From Faecalispora jeddahensis (GTDB lineage: Bacteria > Bacillota > Clostridia > Oscillospirales > Acutalibacteraceae): a DNA stretch of 64,000 bases. Below are positions 56,758 through 64,000 of the stretch, piece by piece; position 1 is the stretch's first letter; the number at the start of each line of letters is the position of its first letter. The DNA is taken from positions 17,327 through 81,326 of the forward strand of contig NZ_CBYL010000011.1 in the NCBI RefSeq assembly GCF_000577335.1, given 5' to 3'. Made by a program: the position numbers and the translations under genes. A model generated the notes under the pieces. It was not told the origin of the DNA, ran no database searches, and was given only the letters and a program-made list of their open reading frames with translations.

Positions 56758-56937
56758 TCAAAACACAAATTTTGTGAGAAGAGCCACGGCCACCAGTACA
56801 GAACCCAGAATAGAGACCACCCGATAAATTTTTACCGAATCCGGGTCGTCCTTTTCTTTCCGCAGGTAAACGATACCGGCAGAAAGCATCCCTGCACCGA
56901 CAATCAGAAACAACGCGAATAAAAGCCATTCTTTCAT
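56758..56937 (-). CDS. Small two-helix membrane protein of the P1B operon
   Basis: A 59-aa membrane protein with two helices (near residues 4-22 and 39-57) and a charged loop (RKEKDDPDSVKIYR). Unknown family. Its ATG 56937 overlaps the ATPase stop (ATGA), and GGAGG lies eight bases upstream, so it is co-translated with the metal pump. It may be a small accessory subunit of the ATPase. Confidence 0.7.
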   Translation of the reverse strand: MKEWLLFALFLIVGAGMLSAGIVYLRKEKDDPDSVKIYRVVSILGSVLVAVALLTKFVF

Positions 56938-58793
56938 TTTATTTTCCTCCATTTCAGTAATAGCGAAGAATGAATAATAACAGCAACAGAACCGGCATTG
57001 TGCACCAACGCGCCAATCATCGGGGTAAGAACACCCGTAATCGCAAGCGCGATGGCTGCAAAGTTCAAAGCCATGGATGCGGCAAGATTGATTTTGATGG
57101 TGCGCATTGTCTTTTGGGAAAGCCGCAGAAGGTGAGGAATTTCTTTGATATCGTCGCTCACCAGCACAATATCGGCCGCATCGATGGCGATATCGCTGCC
57201 GACGCCGCCCATGGCGATACCGACAAAGGCTGCCTTGAGCGCCGGCGCGTCATTGATGCCGTCGCCCACCATGCACACCGGCTCCCCCGCTTTCTGGTAA
57301 GCATGGATTTCTTCCAGCTTATTTTCCGGCAGGCAATCCGCCCGCACATCACGAAGGCCGGCGCTTGCGGCAATATGAGAAGCTGCCGGCGCCGCATCCC
57401 CTGTCAGCAGCACGGTCCGGACTCCGGCTTGATGAATCGCGTCTATCGTCTGTGCGGCATCCGGGCGCAGAGTATCTGACAAGGCGATCATCCCGATGGC
57501 TCTTGGATGCTCTGCAATATAAATCACGGTGCAGCCGTCTCTTTTCGCATTTTCAGACAGACTCAAGAGCGCCTCCGGCATTGTGACCTTTCTCTCTGCC
57601 ATCAGGGCCTCGTTCCCTGCCAGAAGCTTTCGGCCAGTTACCTGGGCGGCAACACCGCGCCCTGCCAGCAGTTCAAATGTCTCCGGCTGTTCCGGCAGAG
57701 CGCCGTACTTCTGCCGATAGTGCGCAACGATGGCCTTCCCCAATGGGTGCTCGGAGCGCAATTCTGAGGAAGCCACCAGAGCCAGAAGCGCCTTCTCCCC
57801 CAGTGCGTCATCTATGCTATGTATTTGTGTGACCGCGGGCTTTCCGTAGGTTAAAGTGCCGGTCTTATCAAAAGCGATGCGCTTTACCTGCGACAGCCTC
57901 TCCAGCGCATCCCCCTCACGAACCAAAATTCCGAACCTTGTTGCGTTGCCGATCCCGGCCATAATAGCGGTGGGGGTAGCCAGCACCAGAGCGCAGGGGC
58001 AGAATACAACCAGAATGGTCACGGAGCGTATGATTTCCCCAGTGGCAAACCAGGTAGCAGCGGCGGCCAGCAGCGCAATTGCAACAATCCAGGTTGCCCA
58101 GCGGTCAGCAATTCCAACGATTTTTGCCTTCCCCGCGTCAGCGGATTCCACCAGACGTATCATACGCTGCAACGAGCTGTCCGCACCGACCTTTTGGGCT
58201 GCCATATCAAAGGTCCCGAATTGATTCACGGTACCGCTGAACACCTCGTCTCCCTCCTCTTTATCTACAGGGAGAGATTCCCCCGTCATCACAGATTGAT
58301 CGACAGAGGTTTTACCTTTGAGGATCACTCCGTCCACAGCGACGGTTTCTCCAGCCAATACGCGCAGGGTATTCCCGATTTTCACCTGCTCCGCAGGGAT
58401 CATCTCCTCTGTGCCGTCCCGCACCACGCGGGCCGTGGCAGGTGTCAGGCGAACCAGCTTTTCAATGCCTGCACGGGCCTTTGCCACGGTGCGCTCTTCC
58501 AAATATGCTCCGACAGCCATAATAAAGGCCACTTCCCCGGCAGCAAAGATTTCTCCGATTACGATAGAGGCAATTAGCGCAATCGACACCAGGACATCCG
58601 CTTTTATATCAAACTCTGTAACCAGCCCGACAATTGCTCCCTTCACAATGGGAGTTCCGCACAGCAAAATAGCGACCCAAACCGGATCAACCGGCAGATT
58701 CCCAATCTGAAAAAAGCCAATGACCAGCGAACAGGCGGACAACAACAAGAAAAACACCGTTCGCTTCTCTTCCTTTTTTACAAGGTCTATCAA
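56934..58793 (-). CDS. P1B-type heavy-metal-translocating ATPase (CsoR-linked)
   Basis: A 619-aa metal pump. CPC motif in VVFCPCALVLATPTA, DKTGT phosphorylation site, SEHPLGKAI, TGD and GDGINDAPAL all normal. No N-terminal HMA domain; a paralogue of the pump at 42 kb. A C-terminal LTPMIGALVHNAGSV segment lies in the last helices. TTG 58793 follows GGGTGATG. The promoter carries a CsoR-type operator, which points to copper or a similarly sensed metal, but the transport motifs do not settle it. Confidence 0.92.
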   Translation of the reverse strand: MIDLVKKEEKRTVFFLLLSACSLVIGFFQIGNLPVDPVWVAILLCGTPIVKGAIVGLVTEFDIKADVLVSIALIASIVIGEIFAAGEVAFIMAVGAYLEERTVAKARAGIEKLVRLTPATARVVRDGTEEMIPAEQVKIGNTLRVLAGETVAVDGVILKGKTSVDQSVMTGESLPVDKEEGDEVFSGTVNQFGTFDMAAQKVGADSSLQRMIRLVESADAGKAKIVGIADRWATWIVAIALLAAAATWFATGEIIRSVTILVVFCPCALVLATPTAIMAGIGNATRFGILVREGDALERLSQVKRIAFDKTGTLTYGKPAVTQIHSIDDALGEKALLALVASSELRSEHPLGKAIVAHYRQKYGALPEQPETFELLAGRGVAAQVTGRKLLAGNEALMAERKVTMPEALLSLSENAKRDGCTVIYIAEHPRAIGMIALSDTLRPDAAQTIDAIHQAGVRTVLLTGDAAPAASHIAASAGLRDVRADCLPENKLEEIHAYQKAGEPVCMVGDGINDAPALKAAFVGIAMGGVGSDIAIDAADIVLVSDDIKEIPHLLRLSQKTMRTIKINLAASMALNFAAIALAITGVLTPMIGALVHNAGSVAVIIHSSLLLKWRKIK

Positions 58794-58831
58794 ATCATCA
58801 CCCTCTTTTATACCTATACCCCTATATGTAT

Positions 58832-58860
58832 ATTATACCCCTGGGGGTATAGAGTGTCAA
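58832..58860 (-). promoter_or_regulatory. CsoR-controlled promoter of P1B ATPase
   Basis: On the minus strand TTGACA (complement of 58855-58860), 17-bp spacer, TATAAT (complement of 58832-58837). The palindrome TATACCCCTGGGGGTATA (58834-58851) fills the spacer and -10. Confidence 0.9.
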
Positions 58861-58897
58861 TAAAAAAACAGCGGCTTTTTGAAAAACCGCTGTTCTG
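58861..58897 (-). terminator. Terminator of csoR-like gene
   Basis: On the minus strand AACAGCGG / CCGCTGTT with a 12-nt loop, then seven T, just ahead of the ATPase promoter. Confidence 0.8.
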
Positions 58898-58914
58898 TAT
58901 TCTGAAAATTTTTC

Positions 58915-59190
58915 TTATGACATTCTGGAAAAATGCTCTACCGCCTTGGCAAAATCCGCGATGGTTTTATCTGCGTCGCCATGCTCAATCCCCTCACGGA
59001 CACAATGGTTCAGGTGGCCTTCCAGAACGACCTGGCCAACTTTCTGCAATGCTCCCTTTGCCGCATTGATCTGAACGAGAACATCTTCGCAGGGTACATC
59101 CTCATCTATCATTTTATCAATGGCTTTTACCTGGCCCATGATCTTGCTCAATCGCCTGTGCAGGTTTTCGGAATCCATACATTGCCGCAT
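58915..59190 (-). CDS. CsoR-family metal-sensing repressor
   Basis: A 91-aa all-helical repressor of the CsoR/RcnR (DUF156) family. It has the RLSKIMGQVKAIDKMI DNA-binding helix, and Cys, His, Cys ligands in DVPCEDVLVQI and GHLNHCV that form the Cu(I)-type C-H-C site. ATG 59190 follows GGAGG. Its own promoter (TTGACG-N17-TAAAAT, minus strand) and that of the ATPase both carry TATACCCCnnGGGGTATA, so it represses both. Metal identity is inferred from ligand pattern. Confidence 0.93.
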   Translation of the reverse strand: MRQCMDSENLHRRLSKIMGQVKAIDKMIDEDVPCEDVLVQINAAKGALQKVGQVVLEGHLNHCVREGIEHGDADKTIADFAKAVEHFSRMS

Positions 59191-59204
59191 TGTTCTGCCT
59201 CCTT

Positions 59205-59255
59205 TATACCCCATGGGGTATAAAATATTTTATCATGTTTTATTCGTACCGTCAA
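59205..59255 (-). promoter_or_regulatory. Autoregulated promoter of csoR-like gene
   Basis: On the minus strand TTGACG (complement of 59250-59255), 17 bp, TAAAAT (complement of 59227-59232). The operator TATACCCCATGGGGTATA (59205-59222) lies at the start site. Confidence 0.85.
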
Positions 59256-59298
59256 CTGACAGCAGCGCTGATTTGAGAAAAGAACCTGCTCTGCAAAA

Positions 59299-59760
59299 TT
59301 ATAATGAAAGGCTTAAAAAGTGGGTATCTTTTAAAGGGCTTTCATAATAAGGAGCAATTTCTACAAATCCCAGGCTCTGATAAAGCGCCCTGGCCTCTTC
59401 CATCGCAGACAGCGTATCCAGCAAAATGGCCTGATAGCCGATGAACTGTGCTTCCAGAATGACTTTTTCTGAAAGCAGTCTTCCTATTTTGCAGCCGCGG
59501 AATTGATCGCGGACGTACAATCGTTTCATCTCGCCGCGTTTTTCATCAAACCTTCGTAAGGCAATACACCCGGCTGAAATTCCATCAACAGATGCCATAT
59601 ATAACCTGCCAAATGGTCTGGAATATTTCCCCGGCAAATTTGACAGCTCTTCCTGGTAGCTTTGAAAGGTCAGATCGATCCCGATCAAAGCAACATACTC
59701 ATGAAAAAGAATTTTAATCTCTTCTATACTATCATAGGCTTCTTTTATTTCAATACGCAT
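59299..59760 (-). CDS. GNAT-family N-acetyltransferase
   Basis: A 153-aa GNAT acetyltransferase. The acetyl-CoA-binding motif A reads KRLYVRDQFRGCKIGRLLSEKVI near residues 78-100, with the Q/RxxGxG/A variant RGCKIG. The C-terminal ALYQSLGFVEIAPY completes the fold. The substrate is not predictable. It stands alone on the minus strand. Confidence 0.9.
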   Translation of the reverse strand: MRIEIKEAYDSIEEIKILFHEYVALIGIDLTFQSYQEELSNLPGKYSRPFGRLYMASVDGISAGCIALRRFDEKRGEMKRLYVRDQFRGCKIGRLLSEKVILEAQFIGYQAILLDTLSAMEEARALYQSLGFVEIAPYYESPLKDTHFLSLSL

Positions 59761-59887
59761 TCGGAACCTCTATCAAATAAAATCTTAATGAGTATTGTAC
59801 TATAAAAAACGAAAGAAGTCGATTCTCAGCAACCGACTTCTTTCTATAAAAATATAATATTGTAACGATTGTATTAAGCATTTACTT

Positions 59888-59958
59888 AGTACTAATAAGT
59901 ACTGCAAAAGACATCATATTACTATTCCATGCTAAAGTTGATAGTACAAAACAGTACT
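59888..59958 (+). promoter_or_regulatory. Paired AGTAC operator-like repeats
   Basis: AGTACT at 59888 and 59898, AGTACA at 59943 and AGTACT at 59953: two pairs, each 10 bp apart (one helical turn), 55 bp between pairs, just upstream of the XRE gene. Likely autoregulatory sites. Confidence 0.6.
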
Positions 59959-59974
59959 GCGCGGAGGGGATTTT

Positions 59975-60193
59975 ATGTATTCTCCCAGAATAAAAGATCT
60001 GAGAATCGATAAAGATTTATTGCAGAAAGATGTTGCAGAAGTACTTGGAATCAGTCAAACTGTTTATTCACGATATGAGAGAGGCTTTCAGACTATACCA
60101 GTAGAGCATTTGATTACATTGGCAAATTATTATAATACTTCAACAGACTACATTTTAGGCAGAACGAAAAATTTGAAAGCCTATGCCAGATAA
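59975..60193 (+). CDS. XRE-family HTH regulator
   Basis: A 72-aa protein consisting of one Cro/CI-type helix-turn-helix (IKDLRIDKDLLQKDVAEVLGISQTVYSRYERGFQTIP near residues 6-42), then LANYYNTSTDYILGRT, typical of small phage-style repressors in Firmicutes. GGAGGGG precedes ATG 59975. It is an isolated gene with a repeat-rich upstream region and a perfect 46-bp palindromic terminator. The regulon is unknown. Confidence 0.9.
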   Translation: MYSPRIKDLRIDKDLLQKDVAEVLGISQTVYSRYERGFQTIPVEHLITLANYYNTSTDYILGRTKNLKAYAR

Positions 60194-60237
60194 AAGGAAA
60201 AGTGCGGAATAGATATCTATTCCGCACTTTTCCTTTT
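60192..60237. terminator. 46-bp perfect palindromic terminator
   Basis: Arms beginning AAAAGGAAAAGTGCGGAAT meet at GATATC with no mismatch and carry A/T flanks. Confidence 0.85.
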
Positions 60238-60400
60238 TTGTCTTTTGCAGGATAACTTTTCCAGTCAAAGCACTGGCGTTCCAGGCTTTCTGTCCGGATT
60301 ATGGCATTCACAAAGCTGATTTTAAAGCAAAGCATTTTTCTTTTTGCAGAGCAATTCGAATACAGATTCTACATTATGGAAGAACATGTCGGTAAGAACA
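60238..60400. other. Intergenic, nothing recognised
   Basis: Downstream of folT; no gene or structure supported. Confidence 0.3.
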
Positions 60401-60913
60401 TCATACAATCGCCTTCTTCCAATCATGGTTCAGCGCTTTGCTCATCAATCGAATCATGATGATCTGAATCGGGATCAAAATCGCGCACTGCACGATACGA
60501 ACCACCAGCAGGGCGCTGAAAGGGGAATGGTACATCACAGAAATCCACAGGGTGTTTAACAGAAGGCTCAGCACCAGCTGATTCACTGCCACGGCCCCGA
60601 TTACCCTCATCATGCTTTGGCTCTTGTGGAGAAAAAGGCCAAATACGATTCCGGTGAGAAAGGCCGTCAGCGTGAAGCCCGGAAAATAAGCGCCGATCGG
60701 AAACAAAAGAGCCCCGATCAAATCACCCAGCGCGGCCACGATTCCCGCCTGCAGCGGCCCCAACAGCAGCGCGGCCACCACAACGGGCAGAAACGAAAAA
60801 CCGATTTTGATATTCCATGCGGAAATGGAGAAAAAGCGGGAAAGCACCACCTCTGTGGAAATCAGGACTCCCAACAGTACAATTGCCTCCGTATTCCATT
60901 TCATCTTTTGCAT
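60401..60913 (-). CDS. folT: ECF transporter S component, folate type (FolT)
   Basis: A 170-aa membrane protein with six hydrophobic segments. It is the substrate-binding unit of an energy-coupling-factor importer, sharing an EcfAA'T module encoded elsewhere. The segment IKIGFSFLPVVVAALLLGPLQAGIVAALGDLIGALLFP is characteristic of FolT. ATG 60913 follows GGGAGG. It lies downstream of fhs-fchA-folD-focA and behind a possible THF riboswitch, consistent with folate uptake for one-carbon metabolism. Confidence 0.88.
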   Translation of the reverse strand: MQKMKWNTEAIVLLGVLISTEVVLSRFFSISAWNIKIGFSFLPVVVAALLLGPLQAGIVAALGDLIGALLFPIGAYFPGFTLTAFLTGIVFGLFLHKSQSMMRVIGAVAVNQLVLSLLLNTLWISVMYHSPFSALLVVRIVQCAILIPIQIIMIRLMSKALNHDWKKAIV

Positions 60914-60936
60914 TTTAAAATCCTCCCTTTGTGCCA

Positions 60937-60976
60937 GCCGCCACATCAGGAGAACGCTTCTCTTTCTTGTGGCGGC
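60937..60976 (-). promoter_or_regulatory. Hairpin in folT leader
   Basis: GCCGCCACA / TGTGGCGGC (60937-60945 with 60968-60976) encloses GAGAA / TTCTC. It lies just upstream of the folT ribosome binding site and could be an expression platform. Confidence 0.6.
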
Positions 60977-61057
60977 GGATGCGGGTACCGCAACATGAAG
61001 CCCTAGCCTCTTTGTCCCAACTTCCCGCTCAGCGGTGCTTGACGCGCTGGCCTACTC
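60975..61057 (-). promoter_or_regulatory. Possible tetrahydrofolate riboswitch
   Basis: On the minus strand AGAGTAGG (complement of 61051-61058), GCGTCAAG (61038-61045) and, ~60 nt later, GCATCCGC (60975-60982). These match in order the conserved GAGUAG, GCGUUAAG and GCAUCCGC blocks of the THF riboswitch. Stems are imperfect by eye, but the folT gene downstream is a classic target. The element begins within the focA stop codon. Confidence 0.45.
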
Positions 61058-61873
61058 TGTGATTTGTTCTTTTTTATGATTCGCTGCCCATATCAGTGCT
61101 GCAAAAGCAACGCCGCCGATCAAATTCCCGATCGTAACCGGCAGTAAATTGTGAAGCAGGAATCCGTTCCAGGTCAAAGCGGAGAGATTCACCCCCGCTA
61201 CCGAGGCCAATTCAGAATAATCCGGATTCGAAAGGGCGAACAGCCCGGCAGAAATATAATACATATTTGCCACACAATGCTCAAAACCACACACCACGAA
61301 AAAGCAGACCGGACCAAACGCCCCTGCGGCACGCCCCGCCACATCTTTCGCGCAGAGCGCGCACATGACGCCGATGCAAACCAGAATATTGCACAGAATC
61401 CCCAGCACAACGGCACTTTCAAAGGAAAGAGAACATTTGGCTGCCGCAACTTTCATGGTATAAACAGCTAAATGACCGCCGGAAAGATTCATCTGCCCGC
61501 TGAAACAATATGCCGCAGCAAGGGCGATTGCGCCAATCAAATTCCCAAGATAAACGAGACCCAGATTTCGAAGCATTGCGCCGATCCGAATCTGACGGGA
61601 GAGTGCGGGCATGATGAGAAAGCAGTTGCCGGTAAATAATTCAGCGCCTGTCAGAATGACCGCAATCAAACCAAACGGGAACAAAAGGCCGCCAATCACC
61701 TTCGCCGCAGATACATTCGCCATGCTGTGAACCGCCACATTGGTGACGGCGCTTCCCATTCCGATCAGAAAACCCGCGAGGATTCCCAAAAGCAGCAGCC
61801 TGAACGTCGGGGAATTTGCCTTTTTCCCGCCAATTGCCGTATAGCTTTCTACAAAATCGGAAGAGTTCAGCAT
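61052..61873 (-). CDS. Formate/nitrite transporter (FocA-like)
   Basis: A 273-aa pentameric FNT channel with six membrane segments. FNT motifs are ILTGAELFTGNCFLIMPAL near residues 74-92, LVYLGNLIGAIALA and FFVVCGFEHCVANMYYISAG, which includes the central pore histidine. Its neighbours fhs, fchA and folD make formate the likely substrate. It overlaps folD by 7 bases, so the operon is coupled. Confidence 0.92.
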   Translation of the reverse strand: MLNSSDFVESYTAIGGKKANSPTFRLLLLGILAGFLIGMGSAVTNVAVHSMANVSAAKVIGGLLFPFGLIAVILTGAELFTGNCFLIMPALSRQIRIGAMLRNLGLVYLGNLIGAIALAAAYCFSGQMNLSGGHLAVYTMKVAAAKCSLSFESAVVLGILCNILVCIGVMCALCAKDVAGRAAGAFGPVCFFVVCGFEHCVANMYYISAGLFALSNPDYSELASVAGVNLSALTWNGFLLHNLLPVTIGNLIGGVAFAALIWAANHKKEQITE

Positions 61874-62730
61874 GACTTTGTCATTCTCCTCTTCTCCGCC
61901 GCTTCTACGATATGCTTCGCGAGGATGGAGGTAGTGACCGTGCCTACCCCGCCCGGAACCGGAGTAAACGCTTCGGCCGCCGCATCCGCCGCGTCGGGGT
62001 CAACATCCCCGTGCAGCTTTCCGTCCTCCCCAACCGTAACGCCTACGTCCAGAATAATTTGCCCGGGAGAAAGGCAGTCACTGTTCAGCAGCGCGCGAAC
62101 TCCTGCGGCGGCGATAATGATTTCGGCCCGGCGGCATTCGGACGGAAGATCAACGGTGTCGATGTGACATAGCGTAACGGTGGCTCCGCGCGCCAGCAGC
62201 ATCATTGCCACCGGACGGCCGATCACCAAACTCGCGCCAACCACAACGGCGCGCTTCCCGCGCAGGGGAATGCTATTGTAATCCAGAATATCGATACAGG
62301 CCTGTGCGGTGCAGGGAGAAAAGCCGGAGCCTTTTCCGGTAAACACACCGCTCAGCGAGCCTGTTGTCAGGCCATCGATATCCTTTTCTGGAAGAAGCGC
62401 CTCGCAGACGGTCCGTTCATCGATGTGCCTGGGCAGAGGACGGAACAGCAGACAGCCGTGAATGTTTTCATCCTGATTGATTCGATCAATGACCTGCATC
62501 AGGTAATCCTGAGTACAGTCCTCCGCTAAAATATAATTTAAAACGTTGATCCCTACTTTTTCGCAGCGTTTTACCGCGCCGCGCTCATAGGCGACATCGC
62601 TGTCCTTCTTCCCGACACGGATCATCGCCAGAGTAGGGATGACTCCATCCGTTTTCAGAGCGCTCACGCGTTCTGACAGCTTTTCGCTCAAAGAGGCGGC
62701 AACGGGCGCGCCCTTTAAAATCCTTGCCAT
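61867..62730 (-). CDS. folD: Methylene-THF dehydrogenase/cyclohydrolase FolD
   Basis: A 287-aa bifunctional enzyme that interconverts methylene-, methenyl- and 10-formyl-tetrahydrofolate with NADP+. Catalytic Tyr and Lys lie in KKDSDVAYERGAVKRCEKVGI near residues 42-62, then FRPLPRHIDERTVCEALLPEKDIDG and the NADP-binding VVVGASLVIGRPVAMMLL. It follows fchA by two bases. Both fchA and folD cyclohydrolase activities exist here, a redundancy common in Clostridia. Confidence 0.96.
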   Translation of the reverse strand: MARILKGAPVAASLSEKLSERVSALKTDGVIPTLAMIRVGKKDSDVAYERGAVKRCEKVGINVLNYILAEDCTQDYLMQVIDRINQDENIHGCLLFRPLPRHIDERTVCEALLPEKDIDGLTTGSLSGVFTGKGSGFSPCTAQACIDILDYNSIPLRGKRAVVVGASLVIGRPVAMMLLARGATVTLCHIDTVDLPSECRRAEIIIAAAGVRALLNSDCLSPGQIILDVGVTVGEDGKLHGDVDPDAADAAAEAFTPVPGGVGTVTTSILAKHIVEAAEKRRMTKSC

Positions 62731-62732
62731 AT

Positions 62733-63365
62733 TTATTCCACTCCCCGCAGGCGGCGCGTTACTTCCTCCGCAATCCGGTCCGCAATCCCGCTGTAAACGA
62801 TCAACATCGCGTCCGCTTTTGCTTCTGTCTCCGCCGCCTGACTTTTGTCCGCCAGTGTTCTTGTGTTGACAAAAACATTCATGCCCGCGCTTTCCAGAGC
62901 CGCCTTACAGCACAGCGCGCCGCAGCCGATATCCGAAATCAGTGTTGCACTGCCCTTATCCATCATTTCTTTCAGCAAGTCAATGGCTTCGCAGCAGCAT
63001 TCCATCATTTTCAAAGGAGCCTTGCAGGCATTCAGAGTCACTTCCTCCAGAAATTCCGCGCGCTTTGGATTCTCCTTCGGGATGGAATATGCCTTTGCGA
63101 GAGATTCAAAAACAGCGGCGTCTTCCTCCACCAAATCCAACAGACGGGCCTGAATGGCTTCTGCCTTTTTCAGCATGATTTTTATATCATACTCTGCCTC
63201 CGCATATTTTTTGCGGCCAACGGTCAGATTCCCGACCATGGAGCACAGCGCTATTCCCAGCGCTCCCACCAGGGCCGCGGCCCCGCCACCGCCGGGCACC
63301 GGCGCTCTGGACGCCAGAATCCCTGTAAAATCCAGACAGCTTTTTTCGATCAGTTTTTCGCCCAT
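62733..63365 (-). CDS. fchA: Formimino-THF cyclodeaminase / methenyl-THF cyclohydrolase (FchA)
   Basis: A 210-aa helical FTCD-C-type enzyme of one-carbon folate metabolism. The signature LASRAPVPGGGGAAALVGALGIALCSMVGNLT near residues 17-48 holds the active-site glycine loop. ATG 63365 follows AAAGGAAG; the open frame upstream belongs to the spacer after fhs. It works between Fhs and FolD in the formate-to-methylene-THF branch. Confidence 0.93.
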   Translation of the reverse strand: MGEKLIEKSCLDFTGILASRAPVPGGGGAAALVGALGIALCSMVGNLTVGRKKYAEAEYDIKIMLKKAEAIQARLLDLVEEDAAVFESLAKAYSIPKENPKRAEFLEEVTLNACKAPLKMMECCCEAIDLLKEMMDKGSATLISDIGCGALCCKAALESAGMNVFVNTRTLADKSQAAETEAKADAMLIVYSGIADRIAEEVTRRLRGVE

Positions 63366-63444
63366 GATTTTCTTCCTTTGTTGAAGATTCAGGCGAGCCT
63401 GTGCGGAACATGCCCGCACAGGCCGGCCCGAAGGAGTATGTTTC

Positions 63445-64000
63445 TCAGAACAAACCGGAAATGCGGCCGTTTTCATCCACATCGATGTTCTCGGACGACG
63501 GCTTCTTCGGCAGGCCAGGCATCGTCATGACATCGCCGGTAAGAGCAACGATGAATCCGGCACCCGCGGATACCTTCAGGTTTTTGACCGCGATCTCGAA
63601 GCCTTCGGGAGCGCCCAGGGACTTCGCGTCATCGGTAAAGCTGTACTGTGTTTTCGCCATGCAGATCGGCAGGTTGCCAAAGCCAAGCTGCTCGAGCTGC
63701 TGCGCCTGCTTCACGGCCGGGCCGGTCAGAACAGCGCGGCTACCGTGGTACACTCTCTGTACGATCGCATTGAGCTTCTCTTTGATCGACAGCTCGGCAT
63801 CGTACACATAGCTGAAGTTGTTCGGGGCCTCGCACAGACGAACGACCTCTTCCGCCAGCTCTACAGCACCGGCGCCGCCCTTTGCCCATACCTCGCTGAG
63901 AGCAACCTCAACGCCCAGCTCTTTGCACTTGCTGCGGATCAGGGTCAGCTCGGCTTCGGTATCGGTGGGGAAACGGTTGATGGCGACTACGCAGGGCAGA
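63445..64000 (-). CDS. fhs: Formate-tetrahydrofolate ligase, C-terminal part (cut by window)
   Basis: About 185 C-terminal residues are visible; the start lies beyond 64000. Family text includes [59 protein letters not shown] and the C-terminal [28 protein letters not shown]. The enzyme makes 10-formyl-THF from formate and ATP, the entry step of the Wood-Ljungdahl methyl branch and of formate assimilation. First gene of the fhs-fchA-folD-focA-folT cluster. The call is secure though partial. Confidence 0.97.
   Translation of the reverse strand, partial: LPCVVAINRFPTDTEAELTLIRSKCKELGVEVALSEVWAKGGAGAVELAEEVVRLCEAPNNFSYVYDAELSIKEKLNAIVQRVYHGSRAVLTGPAVKQAQQLEQLGFGNLPICMAKTQYSFTDDAKSLGAPEGFEIAVKNLKVSAGAGFIVALTGDVMTMPGLPKKPSSENIDVDENGRISGLF

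Overview
The window is chromosomal DNA from an anaerobic, spore-forming, Gram-positive Clostridia. The core is about 50-55% G+C. Supporting genes are the [FeFe]-hydrogenase maturation set (hydF, hydE, hydG), a split EtfAB, a single-cluster ferredoxin, a clostridial sigma-A/DnaG operon, the folate one-carbon genes fhs, fchA and folD, meso-diaminopimelate dehydrogenase, and Tlp-type small spore proteins. The overall flavour is that of Oscillospirales (Acutalibacteraceae, Caproiciproducens-like). That placement is inferred from gene content and style, not from a marker gene.

Layout, left to right. 0.1-2.9 kb: metNIQ methionine importer. 3-8.3 kb: MerR/TipAS regulator, pirin with a Fur-like box, Spx/ArsC-like protein, YwbE, MATE exporter and a YgjP-type metallopeptidase. 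8.4-14.7 kb: two tRNA-Ser genes, a methyltransferase, CorA, ferredoxin, an HD protein, a glycosyltransferase and ddh. 14.9-19.2 kb: a promoter-driven structured non-coding region, then the hydrogenase maturation operon. 20-22 kb: etfBA. 22.4-27.8 kb: leftward housekeeping genes yigZ-dgt-dnaG-rpoD-rrf2, with rpmE just upstream. 27.9-30.95 kb: a VanY-like protein, pyruvate kinase and tRNA-Leu. 31-35 kb: an A+T-richer acquired island next to tRNA-Leu, holding a TetR, membrane protein, flavodoxin and radical SAM cassette between relics of a mobile element. 35.1-37 kb: a spore-protein cluster with three Tlp-like domains, one fused in frame to an HD domain. 37.3-46 kb: a small unknown protein, a tandem array of structured repeats, ABC-F, GIY-YIG, Nudix, TetR with a P1B ATPase, a methyltransferase and a GAF/HD-GYP protein. 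46-55 kb: L,D-transpeptidase, then a MacAB-like efflux locus with a lipoprotein and an Ig-like protein, downstream of a two-component system. 55-60 kb: a second repeat array, VOC protein, a CsoR-controlled P1B ATPase, GNAT and XRE. 60.4-64 kb: folT, focA, folD, fchA and fhs, a one-carbon/formate cluster.

The most novel material is (i) a dispersed family of ~120-bp structured elements, with seven copies in four places. Each has a TATAAT-like box followed by a hairpin, and both stems change sequence between copies while staying paired. (ii) The island cassette, with a 42-bp perfect operator palindrome and a 55-nt perfect hairpin before the radical SAM gene. (iii) The HD-Tlp fusion with an internal ribosome binding site, plus two neighbouring Tlp-like paralogues behind sigma-G-like promoters. 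(iv) A candidate 6S-like RNA ahead of the hydrogenase maturation genes.

All functional calls come from reading the sequence and recalling protein families. No database search was run.
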